Shown piece after piece: positions 6,678 through 13,333 of a stretch of DNA of 14,755 bases. Numbering within the stretch: the stretch's first letter is position 1; each line of letters begins with the position of its first letter. The stretch comes from an uncultured Collinsella sp. (GTDB lineage Bacteria > Actinomycetota > Coriobacteriia > Coriobacteriales > Coriobacteriaceae). The notes beneath the pieces were generated by a model. It saw nothing but the letters and a program-made list of their open reading frames with translations, was not told where the DNA came from and made no database searches. Location: NCBI GenBank assembly GCA_905198825.1, contig CAJKEF010000009.1, positions 1 to 14,755 on the forward strand. Reading direction: 5' to 3'. The translations under genes were made by a program, and so were the position numbers.

Positions 6678-6806
6678 GAAATGTAAAACAAAGCCGTTCC
6701 CTGATGCCCAAGATCGCCTTGAAATGAGAAGGCATAGACCTTGGGGTCATGCCTTCGAAATTGAAAGGCGAGGTTGGGCATCAGGGGGCGGCGACTTTTA
6801 CATTTC
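6678..6806 (-). repeat. 129-nt nested palindrome between map and infA
   Basis: Five nested inverted-repeat segments form one long hairpin. GAAATGTAAAA (6678-6688) pairs with 6796-6806. CCCTGATGCCCAA (6699-6711) pairs with 6774-6786. TCGCCTT (6714-6720) pairs with 6765-6771. GAAGGCAT (6728-6735) pairs with 6749-6756. GACC (6737-6740) pairs with 6745-6748 around loop TTGG. All five arms are perfect. The outer arm contains the last two codons and stop of map. It may be a mobile palindromic repeat inserted at the end of map, or an RNA element that attenuates or stabilises the transcript. A competing stem (6787-6794 with 6805-6812) is exclusive with the outer arm. Confidence 0.85.
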
Positions 6807-7586
6807 GCCGCCTTGCAAGGAGCACCAAGCACCTTGGGCATCCGTGGTGAGAATCACCGGACCGTCATTGGTAATGGCGACGGTGTTCTCGTAGTGCGCG
6901 GCGGGCAGGTGGTCGTTGGTCGTAACGATCCAACCGTCGGAGCCCGTGCTCACATGGTTGGAACCCATCGTAACCATCGGCTCGATGGCAATGACCATGC
7001 CGGCCTGGAGGCGAACGCCCCGCCCCTTCTTTCCATAGTTAGGAACGTTGGGGTCCTCGTGCATCACACGACCGATACCATGCCCCACGTAATCGCGAAG
7101 CACGCCGTAACCGTGAGACTCGGGGAGGGACTGAACAGCATACCCGACGTCCCCGATATGGTTACCGGGAACAGCCTGCTCGATAGCAGCCTTAAGGCAA
7201 TCGCGCGTGACCTCACACAATGCCTTGGCTTCGGGCGTGGGGGTGCCGACGAAAAACGTCCAAGCGTTATCGCCGACCCAACCGTCGAGAACGGCTCCCG
7301 TATCGATGGAGATGATATCGCCATCGCGCAGGATCATGTCGGGGTTGGGAATACCATGGACCACGGCATCGTTGATCGATGCGCAAATGGTCCCCGGGAA
7401 CCCGCCGTAACCCTTAAAGGCCGGGGTGCCGCCATGCATGCGGATAATCTGCTCGGCAAGCTGATCAAGTTCGAAGGTCGACACGCCGGGGCGAACCATG
7501 GCTCCAACGTGGCGGAGCGCCATCTTAGATAGCGCTCCTGCCTTCTTCATCTGCTCGATTTGCGTTGCAGACTTAATCTTGATCAT
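6798..7586 (-). CDS. map: Methionine aminopeptidase, type I
   Basis: This enzyme removes the initiator methionine from new proteins in the cytosol, using two metal ions. The 262-residue product has the pita-bread fold with every expected ligand. His77 lies in DAVVHGIP, Asp95 and Asp106 in SIDTGAVLDGWVGDNAWTF, His169 in GHGIG, Glu202 in IEPM and Glu233 in YENTV. After the usual terminal strand (GPVILT, about 242-247) there is a 15-residue tail, TDAQGAWCSLQGGEM. Its last codons lie within the palindrome at 6678-6806. The ATG overlaps the adk stop (ATGA), so the two genes are translationally coupled. It closes the spc-type transcript in the usual secY-adk-map order. Confidence 0.98.
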   Translation of the reverse strand: MIKIKSATQIEQMKKAGALSKMALRHVGAMVRPGVSTFELDQLAEQIIRMHGGTPAFKGYGGFPGTICASINDAVVHGIPNPDMILRDGDIISIDTGAVLDGWVGDNAWTFFVGTPTPEAKALCEVTRDCLKAAIEQAVPGNHIGDVGYAVQSLPESHGYGVLRDYVGHGIGRVMHEDPNVPNYGKKGRGVRLQAGMVIAIEPMVTMGSNHVSTGSDGWIVTTNDHLPAAHYENTVAITNDGPVILTTDAQGAWCSLQGGEM

Positions 7587-8209
7587 AGACCGAGAGCCTC
7601 TTTGACATCCCCGTACACGGTCTCGCGAGCCTGGTCACCGTTGACCGACTTGAGCAGACCCTGGCCACGATAGTAGTCGACGAGCGGGCTCGTGGACTTC
7701 TCGTAGACGTCGAGACGGTTCTTGATGGTCTCGGGCTTGTCGTCATCGCGCTGATACATCTCGCCACCACACTTGGGGCAGGTAGCATCGGCAGCGGTGC
7801 CGGTGTAGCCGCAGGCGCGGCAGGTGCGACGCGAAGACAGACGGTCGATGATGACCTCGGGGGCCACGTCGACCAGAAGGGCGCAGTCAATCTCGCGACC
7901 CATGGCGGAGAGCTCGGAATCGAGCGTCACGGCCTGGGCGGTGTTGCGCGGGAAGCCATCGAGGATGAAGCCCTGCTGGGCGTCATCGGCGGCAAGGCGC
8001 TCCTTGACAAGGTCGATCACGAGCTGGTCGGGAACGAGCTCGCCAGCGTCCATGTACTTCTTAGCCTGAATACCAAGCTCGGTGCCACCCTTGACGGCAG
8101 CACGCAGCAGGTCGCCCGTGGAAATGTGAGCGACGCCAAACTCGGCGACGAGCTCCTGTGCGACGGTGCCCTTACCGGCACCCGGAGCTCCGAGCAATAC
8201 GAGGTTCAT
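7583..8209 (-). CDS. adk: Adenylate kinase with zinc lid
   Basis: Adk interconverts AMP and ATP with two ADP. From the ATG at 8207-8209 the product is 208 residues. The P-loop is GAPGAGKGT (7-15), the AMP-binding part is ISTGDLLRAAV (29-39), and GFPRN (85-89) is the second conserved motif. The lid carries four cysteines (130, 133, 144, 147) in CRACG and CPKCG, so it is a long-lid, zinc-binding form. A TTG two codons upstream is in frame, but ATG after GAGGAGG with 7-nt spacing and the MNLVLLG start favour 8209. It follows secY by 18 nt and overlaps map by 4 nt. Confidence 0.98.
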   Translation of the reverse strand: MNLVLLGAPGAGKGTVAQELVAEFGVAHISTGDLLRAAVKGGTELGIQAKKYMDAGELVPDQLVIDLVKERLAADDAQQGFILDGFPRNTAQAVTLDSELSAMGREIDCALLVDVAPEVIIDRLSSRRTCRACGYTGTAADATCPKCGGEMYQRDDDKPETIKNRLDVYEKSTSPLVDYYRGQGLLKSVNGDQARETVYGDVKEALGL

Positions 8210-8227
8210 GAGCAATCCTCCTCTAGC

Positions 8228-9514
8228 CTATTTAAAGAATCCATCGTAATCATACATCTTGATCTGGCCTTCGAGCTTATCGACCGTGTCGAGCACGACG
8301 CCGACCATGATGAGGATGGACGTGCCGCCAAACGCCTGGATCAGATGGTTGCCCGTGAAGGAGAAGATGATCGAAGGCACGATGGCGATGAGCGCCAAAA
8401 AGACAGCGCTGGGAAGCGTGATCTTGTTGAGCGCGTTCTTGATGTAGGCCGCGGTAGCCCTACCCGGACGCACGCCCGGAATAAAGCCGCCCTGCTTCTT
8501 AAGGTTGTCGGCCGTGTCATCGGGGTTGAACACCATGGAGGTGTAGAAGTACGCGAAGAACACGATGAGGACAACGTTAAGCACCCAGTTGAGCCAACCG
8601 GTCGAAAGCGCAGAGGCAACTGCCTGGATCCAGCCGATGCCGGGGAAGAACACGGCAATCTGGGCCGGGAAGTACAGCAGCGCCGAAGCGAAGATGATCG
8701 GCACGACACCCGCGGTGTTGACCTTGATGGGCAGGTAGGTGGTCTGGCCACCCATCATGCGACGGCCCACGACGCGCTTAGCGTAGGAGACCGGAATGCG
8801 GCGCTGGCCGCGCTCAAGGAAAACAATCAGCGGGATAACCAGCAAGATGATGGCGCAGATGATCACCATGGTGATGATGCCACCGGCATTGCCCTCGGTG
8901 CTGGAGAAGATCGCCTGCGGCAGGCCGGCCATGATGTTCGCGAAGATGATCAGCGACATGCCATTGCCGATACCGCGCTGGGTGATGAGCTCACCAATCC
9001 ACATGATCAGCATGGCGCCCGCGGTGAGTGTACCGACGATCATGAGGTCGAAGATGATCTCGGGAGCGCCGGCGCCATTAAAGCTGATGCCGAAGCTCTT
9101 AAAGAGGAAGAGGTAACCCACGGAGTTGAGGATTGCCAGAGCCAGGGTGAGGTAACGCGAATACTGCGTAATCTTGGTCTGACCGACCTCGCCCTCGCGG
9201 GCAAGCTCATGCAGGGAAGGCACGACGGCCTGGAGCATCTGGAGGATGATCGAGCTGGTGATGTAAGGCATGATGCCCAGCGAAAACACCGACACATAGC
9301 TCAACGCGCCGCCAGAGAAAAGATTCAGGAGGGCCATAGCACCTGCGGCGACCGAATTGTTATCGGTCGAGAAAAGGCCCAGCATCCCCTGGAAGGGAAT
9401 GCCGGGCACAGGAACGTGCGCACCAATGCGGTACACGACGAGCATAGCTATGGTAAAAAGAATCTTTTCGCGCAATTCTTTGATGCGGAAAGCATTCTTA
9501 AGACCATTTAGCAC
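8228..9514 (-). CDS. secY: Preprotein translocase channel subunit SecY
   Basis: SecY forms the protein-conducting channel of the Sec translocon in the membrane. The 428-residue product shows about ten hydrophobic segments. Signature parts include the N-terminal NAFRIKELREKILFT, the plug-region run PVPGIPFQGMLGLF, the cytosolic loop FLERGQRRIPVSYAKRVVGR, and NPDDTADNLKKQGGFIPGVR before the late helices. The start is GTG (9512-9514), preceded by GGAAAGG; a nearby ATG (9505-9507) is out of frame. The first seven bases overlap the end of rplO, indicating translational coupling. SecY is followed by adk, the classic arrangement. Confidence 0.98.
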   Translation of the reverse strand: MLNGLKNAFRIKELREKILFTIAMLVVYRIGAHVPVPGIPFQGMLGLFSTDNNSVAAGAMALLNLFSGGALSYVSVFSLGIMPYITSSIILQMLQAVVPSLHELAREGEVGQTKITQYSRYLTLALAILNSVGYLFLFKSFGISFNGAGAPEIIFDLMIVGTLTAGAMLIMWIGELITQRGIGNGMSLIIFANIMAGLPQAIFSSTEGNAGGIITMVIICAIILLVIPLIVFLERGQRRIPVSYAKRVVGRRMMGGQTTYLPIKVNTAGVVPIIFASALLYFPAQIAVFFPGIGWIQAVASALSTGWLNWVLNVVLIVFFAYFYTSMVFNPDDTADNLKKQGGFIPGVRPGRATAAYIKNALNKITLPSAVFLALIAIVPSIIFSFTGNHLIQAFGGTSILIMVGVVLDTVDKLEGQIKMYDYDGFFK

Positions 9515-9957
9515 GGCAGCTCGACCTTTCCGCCGGCGGCCTCGATCTTGGCCTGCGCAGAAGCGCTGACCTTGTCGACCTTGACCGTGAACTTCTTGGT
9601 GAGCTCACCATTGCCGAGCACCTTGACGGGCTCGAACTCGCTCTTGGTGATGCGAGCGGCCTTAAGAGCGGCACCGTCAATCACAGCGCCGTCCTCGAAC
9701 TTGCGCTCGAGACGCTCAACGTTAACGGCGGTGTACTCGATACGACGGGGGTTGCGGAAGCCCGGAAGCTTGGGCAGGCGCATAGCCAGCGGAGTCTGGC
9801 CGCCCTCGAAGCCGGCACCCTTGGTGCCGCCAGAGCGGGAACCCTGGCCCTTCTGACCGCGGCCAGAAGTGGTGCCGTGACCCGAAGAATTGCCACGGCC
9901 GACGCGCTTGCGGTTCTTGGTGGAACCGGGCGCGGGAGTAAGATCGTGAAGCTGCAT
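9508..9957 (-). CDS. rplO: 50S ribosomal protein L15
   Basis: L15 is a late-assembly large-subunit protein. The 149 residues start MQLHDLTPAPGSTKNRKRVG and have the Gly-rich basic extension GRGNSSGHGTTSGRGQKGQG that threads into 23S rRNA. They continue with GGQTPLAMRLPKLPGFRN and end KIEAAGGKVELPC. The final Cys is encoded by bases that also contain the GTG start of secY. GAGGAG lies within the end of rpmD, 3 nt before this gene. Confidence 0.98.
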   Translation of the reverse strand: MQLHDLTPAPGSTKNRKRVGRGNSSGHGTTSGRGQKGQGSRSGGTKGAGFEGGQTPLAMRLPKLPGFRNPRRIEYTAVNVERLERKFEDGAVIDGAALKAARITKSEFEPVKVLGNGELTKKFTVKVDKVSASAQAKIEAAGGKVELPC

Positions 9958-9960
9958 TTG

Positions 9961-10143
9961 CTACTCCTCTACAATCTCGACAAGGTGCTTGACCTTGAAG
10001 ATCATGCCGCGGACGGACTCGTTGTCAGCAATCTCGCGAACCTCGCGGATCCTGTGGAGACCGAGGGCACGGACAGTACGGACCTGGTCCTGCTTGCAAC
10101 CGTTGGTGCTGCGGACCTGCTTGATCTTGATGGTGTCAGCCAT
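9961..10143 (-). CDS. rpmD: 50S ribosomal protein L30
   Basis: L30 is a small large-subunit protein. The 60 residues show the whole family pattern: IKIKQVRSTNGCKQDQVRTV, then ALGLHRIREVREIADNESVR, then GMIFKVKHLVEIVEE. The ATG at 10141-10143 begins 2 nt after the rpsE stop, and its own stop is 3 nt before rplO. The three genes are therefore tightly packed and probably coupled. Confidence 0.98.
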   Translation of the reverse strand: MADTIKIKQVRSTNGCKQDQVRTVRALGLHRIREVREIADNESVRGMIFKVKHLVEIVEE

Positions 10144-10145
10144 GC

Positions 10146-10670
10146 TTAGTTCTCCTTACCGACGAACATCTCGGAGACCGTCAGGCCACGGCGAGCCGCG
10201 ACGTCCTCAGGGCTGGAGAGCTCCTTGAGGCCCTCGACGGCAGCCTTGATGATGTTGAGGCCGTTGTCGGTACCGAGGGACTTGGACAGGACGTTCTTGA
10301 TGCCAGCAAGCTCGAAGAGGGGACGCACAGCGCCGCCGGCGATAACGCCGGTACCCTCGACAGCGGGCTTGATGATGATGCGGCCGGCACCAAAGTGACC
10401 GAGAACCTCGTGCGGAATGGTGCCCTGATCGGTCACCGGCACGTGGAACATGTTCTTCTTGGCATCGAGAGACGCCTTGGAGATGGCCATGGGCACCTCA
10501 GCGGACTTGCCCATGCCAACGCCGACGTTACCCTTGCCGTCACCAACGACGACGAGAGCGACGAGGCTCATGCGACGACCACCCTTGACGGTCTTCGACA
10601 CGCGGTTGATGTAAACGACGCGCTCCTCGAACTCGGAGGCCTCGCGCTGCTGCTTCTGATTACGAGCCAT
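10146..10670 (-). CDS. rpsE: 30S ribosomal protein S5
   Basis: S5 lies near the mRNA entry tunnel and the decoding centre, where changes affect spectinomycin sensitivity and fidelity. The 174-residue product has the double-stranded-RNA-binding-like domain (about 15-78). This includes VVYINRVSKTVKGGRRMSLV and GDGKGNVGVGMGKSAEVPMA, where the loop affected in spectinomycin resistance lies near residues 20-32. The C-terminal domain includes GTGVIAGGAVRPLFELAGI and ends with SPEDVAARRGLTVSEMF. No unusual residue stands out in the spectinomycin loop. It follows rplR by 14 nt and precedes rpmD by 2 nt. Confidence 0.98.
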   Translation of the reverse strand: MARNQKQQREASEFEERVVYINRVSKTVKGGRRMSLVALVVVGDGKGNVGVGMGKSAEVPMAISKASLDAKKNMFHVPVTDQGTIPHEVLGHFGAGRIIIKPAVEGTGVIAGGAVRPLFELAGIKNVLSKSLGTDNGLNIIKAAVEGLKELSSPEDVAARRGLTVSEMFVGKEN

Positions 10671-10684
10671 GTGCTACATACCTC

Positions 10685-11053
10685 CTAGAACTCGAGACCG
10701 GCGGCACGAGCACCGTCGGCGAGGGCCTTGACGCGGCCATGGTAGATACGGCCACCACGATCGAAAGCGACCTTGGTGATGCCGGCCTCGATGGCACGCT
10801 TGCCAACGAGCTGACCGACCTTCTCCGCAGCCTCCTTGTTCGAGGTGTGGGTGCCCTTGAACTCGGCCTCGAGGGTCGAGGCGGAGACGAGCGTCAGGCT
10901 GGAGCCCTTGCTGTCGTCGATGATCTGGGCATAGATGTTGGCGTTAGTACGGGTCACGCGAAGACGCGGACGCTCGGAGGTACCCGAGACCTTGCCGCGA
11001 ACACGACGCTGACGACGCTTGAGGCCTTCCAGCTTCGCCTTATGCTTGTTCAT
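10685..11053 (-). CDS. rplR: 50S ribosomal protein L18
   Basis: L18 binds 5S rRNA together with L5 and anchors it in the central protuberance. The 122-residue product has the basic N terminus (KAKLEGLKRRQRRVRGKVSG) and TSERPRLRVTRTNANIYAQI. The C-terminal AFDRGGRIYHGRVKALADGA ends in AAGLEF, all typical. The ATG follows TAGGAG. A 75-nt gap with a hairpin separates it from rplF, larger than most spacings in this cluster. Confidence 0.98.
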   Translation of the reverse strand: MNKHKAKLEGLKRRQRRVRGKVSGTSERPRLRVTRTNANIYAQIIDDSKGSSLTLVSASTLEAEFKGTHTSNKEAAEKVGQLVGKRAIEAGITKVAFDRGGRIYHGRVKALADGARAAGLEF

Positions 11054-11081
11054 ACGTAAACTCCTAAAAAGGTTGATCTTG

Positions 11082-11103
11082 CCAGCACCTGACGGGGTGC
11101 TGG
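11082..11103 (-). other. Hairpin between rplF and rplR
   Basis: An 8-bp perfect stem, CCAGCACC (11082-11089) with GGTGCTGG (11096-11103), closes a 6-nt loop. No T run follows on either strand, so a terminator is unlikely. It may stabilise or mark an mRNA processing point in the unusually long rplF-rplR gap. Confidence 0.55.
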
Positions 11104-11128
11104 TCTTATGCGAGTGAGTCGGTTACGA

Positions 11129-11665
11129 CTACTTGGCGGCCTTACCCAGCTTGCGGCGGATGTGCTCGCCAACGTAGTGGATACCCTTGCCCTTGTAAGG
11201 CTCGGGAGGACGATGGCCGCGGATCTCAGCGGCGATCTGACCGACCTGCTGCTTGTTGATACCCTTGACGTTCACGTGGGTGTTGTCGGGAACCTCGAAG
11301 GTGATGCCCTCGGGAGCCTCGACGATCACGGGGTGCGAGAAGCCCAGGGAGAACTCGAGGTTCTTGCCCTTCTGCTGCACGCGGTAACCGACGCCGGCGA
11401 GCTCGAGCTTCTTCTCGAAGCCCTCGGAAACGCCAACAACCATGTTGTGGATGAGAGCGCGGGTGAGGCCGTGGCGGGCACGGGTCTCACGCTCGTCGTC
11501 GGGACGGGAAACGGTGAGGACGTTGTCCTCGACGTTGATAGCGAGCTTCTCAAAGACATCGAGCTCGAGCTGGCCCTTGGGGCCCTTGACGACAACGTTG
11601 TTGCCGTTGACTGCCACTTCGACTCCGGCGGGAATCTGGACAGGCTTATTACCGATACGAGACAC
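11129..11665 (-). CDS. rplF: 50S ribosomal protein L6, GTG start
   Basis: L6 lies near the factor-binding site by the sarcin-ricin loop. The 178 residues begin MSRIGNKPVQIPAGVEV and contain the two L6 repeats, with GVGYRVQQKGKNLEFSLGFS in the second half. They end with the signature RPPEPYKGKGIHYVGEHIRR and KLGKAAK. The start is GTG (11663-11665), preceded by AAAGGAG with 6-nt spacing, and matches where family members begin. It follows rpsH by 33 nt. Confidence 0.98.
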   Translation of the reverse strand: MSRIGNKPVQIPAGVEVAVNGNNVVVKGPKGQLELDVFEKLAINVEDNVLTVSRPDDERETRARHGLTRALIHNMVVGVSEGFEKKLELAGVGYRVQQKGKNLEFSLGFSHPVIVEAPEGITFEVPDNTHVNVKGINKQQVGQIAAEIRGHRPPEPYKGKGIHYVGEHIRRKLGKAAK

Positions 11666-11698
11666 GGTGATCTCCTTTCCTTCTACCTACCGAGCGAA

Positions 11699-12097
11699 TT
11701 ACCAGACGTAAGCGATGATCTCGCCGCCGACGTTGTGCTTGCGAGCATCGCGGTCGGTCATGACGCCATGGCTGGTGGAAATAATGGCGGTACCAAGGCC
11801 ACCGCGGACGCGGGGCATGTCGGCAACGCCGGTGTACTTACGCAGGCCCGGCTTGGAAATGCGGCGGATGCCGTTGATGACCTTAGCCTTCTTGGGACCA
11901 TACTTAAGCGTGATGTGCAGAGTCTTCTGGGGAACGGTGTCCTCGACATCGTAGCCCTCGATGTAGCCCTCCTCGTGCAGAACACGAGCGATCTCGACGA
12001 GCTTCTTGCTGCTCGGCATGGAGACCGTGGCCTTGTTCACAGAGTTAGCGTTACGGATGCGCGTAAGCATATCTGCGATCGGGTCTGTAAGGTTCAT
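11699..12097 (-). CDS. rpsH: 30S ribosomal protein S8
   Basis: S8 is a primary 16S rRNA-binding protein; in E. coli it also represses the spc operon by binding mRNA at the rplE start. The 132-residue product shows MNLTDPIADMLTRIRNANSV and the RNA-binding C-terminal part LGTAIISTSHGVMTDRDARK followed by HNVGGEIIAYVW. The ATG follows AAGGAG. The 119-nt gap to rpsN is the second largest within the rplE-map group and holds a hairpin at 12139-12161. Confidence 0.98.
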   Translation of the reverse strand: MNLTDPIADMLTRIRNANSVNKATVSMPSSKKLVEIARVLHEEGYIEGYDVEDTVPQKTLHITLKYGPKKAKVINGIRRISKPGLRKYTGVADMPRVRGGLGTAIISTSHGVMTDRDARKHNVGGEIIAYVW

Positions 12098-12138
12098 ACA
12101 GATTCTCCTTCGTTCTTGATGAACACGTGCTCTTGGTT

Positions 12139-12161
12139 CTTCGCCGCCCTTAACGGCAAAG
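12139..12161 (-). other. Hairpin between rpsN and rpsH
   Basis: On the minus strand CTTTGCCG (12161-12154) pairs with CGGCGAAG (12146-12139), with one G-U pair, around a 7-nt loop. No T run follows. It sits about 42 nt before the rpsH start. An S8-related or processing role is only speculative. Confidence 0.4.
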
Positions 12162-12216
12162 CCTTTTTAGCGCGTTTTCCCTGTTCCAAACTGATGCTTG
12201 AAACGCTGGTAGTGAC

Positions 12217-12402
12217 TTACCAGCTGGCCTTCTTAACGCCGGGAAGCTCGCCCTTGAGTGCAAGCTCACGGAAGCAGACACGGCACAGGCCGAACTTGCG
12301 GTACACAGAGTGCGGACGGCCGCAGCGCTGGCAGCGCGTGTACTCACGAGTAGAGAACTTCTGCTTGCGATTGCACTTGACGATCATCGATGTCTTAGCC
12401 AC
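12217..12402 (-). CDS. rpsN: 30S ribosomal protein S14, zinc-binding type (type Z)
   Basis: S14 belongs to the small-subunit head. This 61-residue form is the short, zinc-binding version, MAKTSMIVKCNRKQKFSTRE through CQRCGRPHSVYRKFGLCRVC to GVKKASW. Cys24, Cys27, Cys40 and Cys43 form the zinc site. The start is GTG (12400-12402) with GAGGAGG at 6 nt; an internal ATG at codon 6 is less well placed and would remove family residues. It lies 79 nt after rplE, with a hairpin in that gap. Confidence 0.98.
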   Translation of the reverse strand: MAKTSMIVKCNRKQKFSTREYTRCQRCGRPHSVYRKFGLCRVCFRELALKGELPGVKKASW

Positions 12403-12436
12403 TTATATCCTCCTCACATAGAGTATTGTTCGCCCC

Positions 12437-12466
12437 AAGCGCCGCCCCCTTGTGGGAACGGCGCTT
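12437..12466 (-). other. GC-rich hairpin between rplE and rpsN
   Basis: A perfect 8-bp stem, AAGCGCCG (12437-12444) with CGGCGCTT (12459-12466), encloses 14 nt that can pair further through CCC/GGG. Neither side has a T run. It lies between the rplE stop and the rpsN ribosome site. Confidence 0.55.
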
Positions 12467-12481
12467 ATAGGGCAGGTGAAC

Positions 12482-13039
12482 CTATTTCTTGAACGGGAAA
12501 CCGAAGGCGTCCAGAAGGGCCTTGGCCTCCTCATCGGTGTTGGCGGTGGTCACGAAAGTGATGTCCATACCACGCTGGTGATCGACGGAGTCGAAGTCGA
12601 TCTCGGGGAAGATGAGCTGCTCGGTGACGCCCATGGAGAAGTTACCACGGCCGTCGAAGCTCTTGGCGGAGATGCCGCGGAAGTCGCGGATACGGGGGAT
12701 CGCGACGGAGGTCAGACGATCGAAGAACTCCCACATACGGTCGCCACGCAGGGTAACCTTGCAGCCGATCGGCATACCAGCGCGCAGGCGGAAGGTAGCG
12801 ATGGACTTGCGGGCACGGGTGATCATCGGCTGCTGGCCGGTGATGGCGCGCAGGTCGCGCACGGCACCGTCGATGGCCTTGGAATCGGTAGCGGCCTCGC
12901 CGACACCCATGTTCACGACGATCTTCTCAAACTTGGGGATCATCATGACGTTCTCGTACTGGAACTTTTCCTGAAGCTGGTGCTTGACCTCGTTGTTGTA
13001 CTTGGTCTTCAGACGCGGCACATACTTCTCTTCTGCCAT
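12482..13039 (-). CDS. rplE: 50S ribosomal protein L5
   Basis: L5 binds 5S rRNA with L18 and contacts S13 and P-site tRNA across the subunit interface. The 185 residues contain KIVVNMGVGEAATDSKAIDG, the QQPMITRARKSIATFRLRAG stretch, RIRDFRGISAKSFDGRGNFS and the QLIFPEIDFDSVDHQRGMDI segment. The ATG has GAAGGAG at good spacing. In most bacteria rplX lies directly upstream, but the 230 nt before this gene hold no L24 sequence in any minus-strand frame. A promoter candidate at 13177-13205 suggests rplE is the first gene of its transcript here. Confidence 0.98.
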   Translation of the reverse strand: MAEEKYVPRLKTKYNNEVKHQLQEKFQYENVMMIPKFEKIVVNMGVGEAATDSKAIDGAVRDLRAITGQQPMITRARKSIATFRLRAGMPIGCKVTLRGDRMWEFFDRLTSVAIPRIRDFRGISAKSFDGRGNFSMGVTEQLIFPEIDFDSVDHQRGMDITFVTTANTDEEAKALLDAFGFPFKK

Positions 13040-13266
13040 TGTTCACTCCTTCTTGGGGTTTTAAGCACGGGGCGTGGCCACGATGGGTTGTCCTCGTGCC
13101 TCCTGGCTGCATCCGCGCCGCTCATGGCATTTCGCGGTTTGGACTCGACGCAGCAGGAGCCGACAAAACAATCGGTACTATACGCGCATCGGGAGCGTAT
13201 TTCCAGAAAAACCTCGTCTGCCTGCACAACTCCACAACTCCCCCGCACAAATGGGTCCCAACAAGC
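13040..13266 (-). other. Non-coding region upstream of rplE, leader plus promoter zone
   Basis: No frame here looks like rplX, rplN or another known gene. It holds the rplE promoter candidate and a leader of about 130 nt. In the leader a short imperfect stem (GGCACGA with TCGTGGCC, about 13079-13103) and a CACG/CGTG stem overlap and could be alternative folds. A tandem 8-bp repeat, CACAACTC twice (13225-13240), lies about 20 nt upstream of the -35 element. Confidence 0.5.
13177..13205 (-). promoter_or_regulatory. Candidate sigma-70 type promoter for the rplE operon
   Basis: On the minus strand TGGAAA (13205-13200) and TATAGT (13182-13177) match the -35 and -10 consensus at 4 of 6 and 5 of 6 positions with an exact 17-nt spacer. 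Transcription would start near 13170, giving a leader of about 130 nt before rplE. Position and quality fit a strong housekeeping promoter replacing read-through from rplX. Confidence 0.55.
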
Positions 13267-13333
13267 AGTTGCGGTGAAATAGTTCCTGGCTGACCGCCCG
13301 TCAGGCTTATCTAGGAACTATTTCACCGCAACT
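13267..13333. repeat. Perfect 21-bp inverted repeat (palindromic element)
   Basis: AGTTGCGGTGAAATAGTTCC plus one T (13267-13287) is repeated in inverted form, without mismatch, at 13313-13333. A 25-nt spacer lies between, which itself contains CTGAC/GTCAG arms (13290-13294 and 13300-13304). It begins 17 nt past the xdhC stop. Neither strand has a T tract after the stem, so it is a poor intrinsic terminator. It resembles a dispersed palindromic repeat, and no obvious target duplication flanks it. It sits at the boundary between the ribosomal cluster and the unrelated molybdenum-enzyme operon. Confidence 0.85.

Noticed and set aside
8126..9511. Long plus-strand open frame of 461 codons rich in Asp, Glu and His.
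   Set aside because: It is the mirror image of secY and adk; its odd composition comes from reading hydrophobic codons backwards.
11108..12421. Plus-strand open frame of 437 codons.
   Set aside because: It is antisense to rplF, rpsH and rpsN, and has no recognisable domain.
13009..13248. Minus-strand frame upstream of rplE as a possible rplX remnant.
   Set aside because: None of the three minus frames shows L24 features such as a KOW motif or its usual C terminus.
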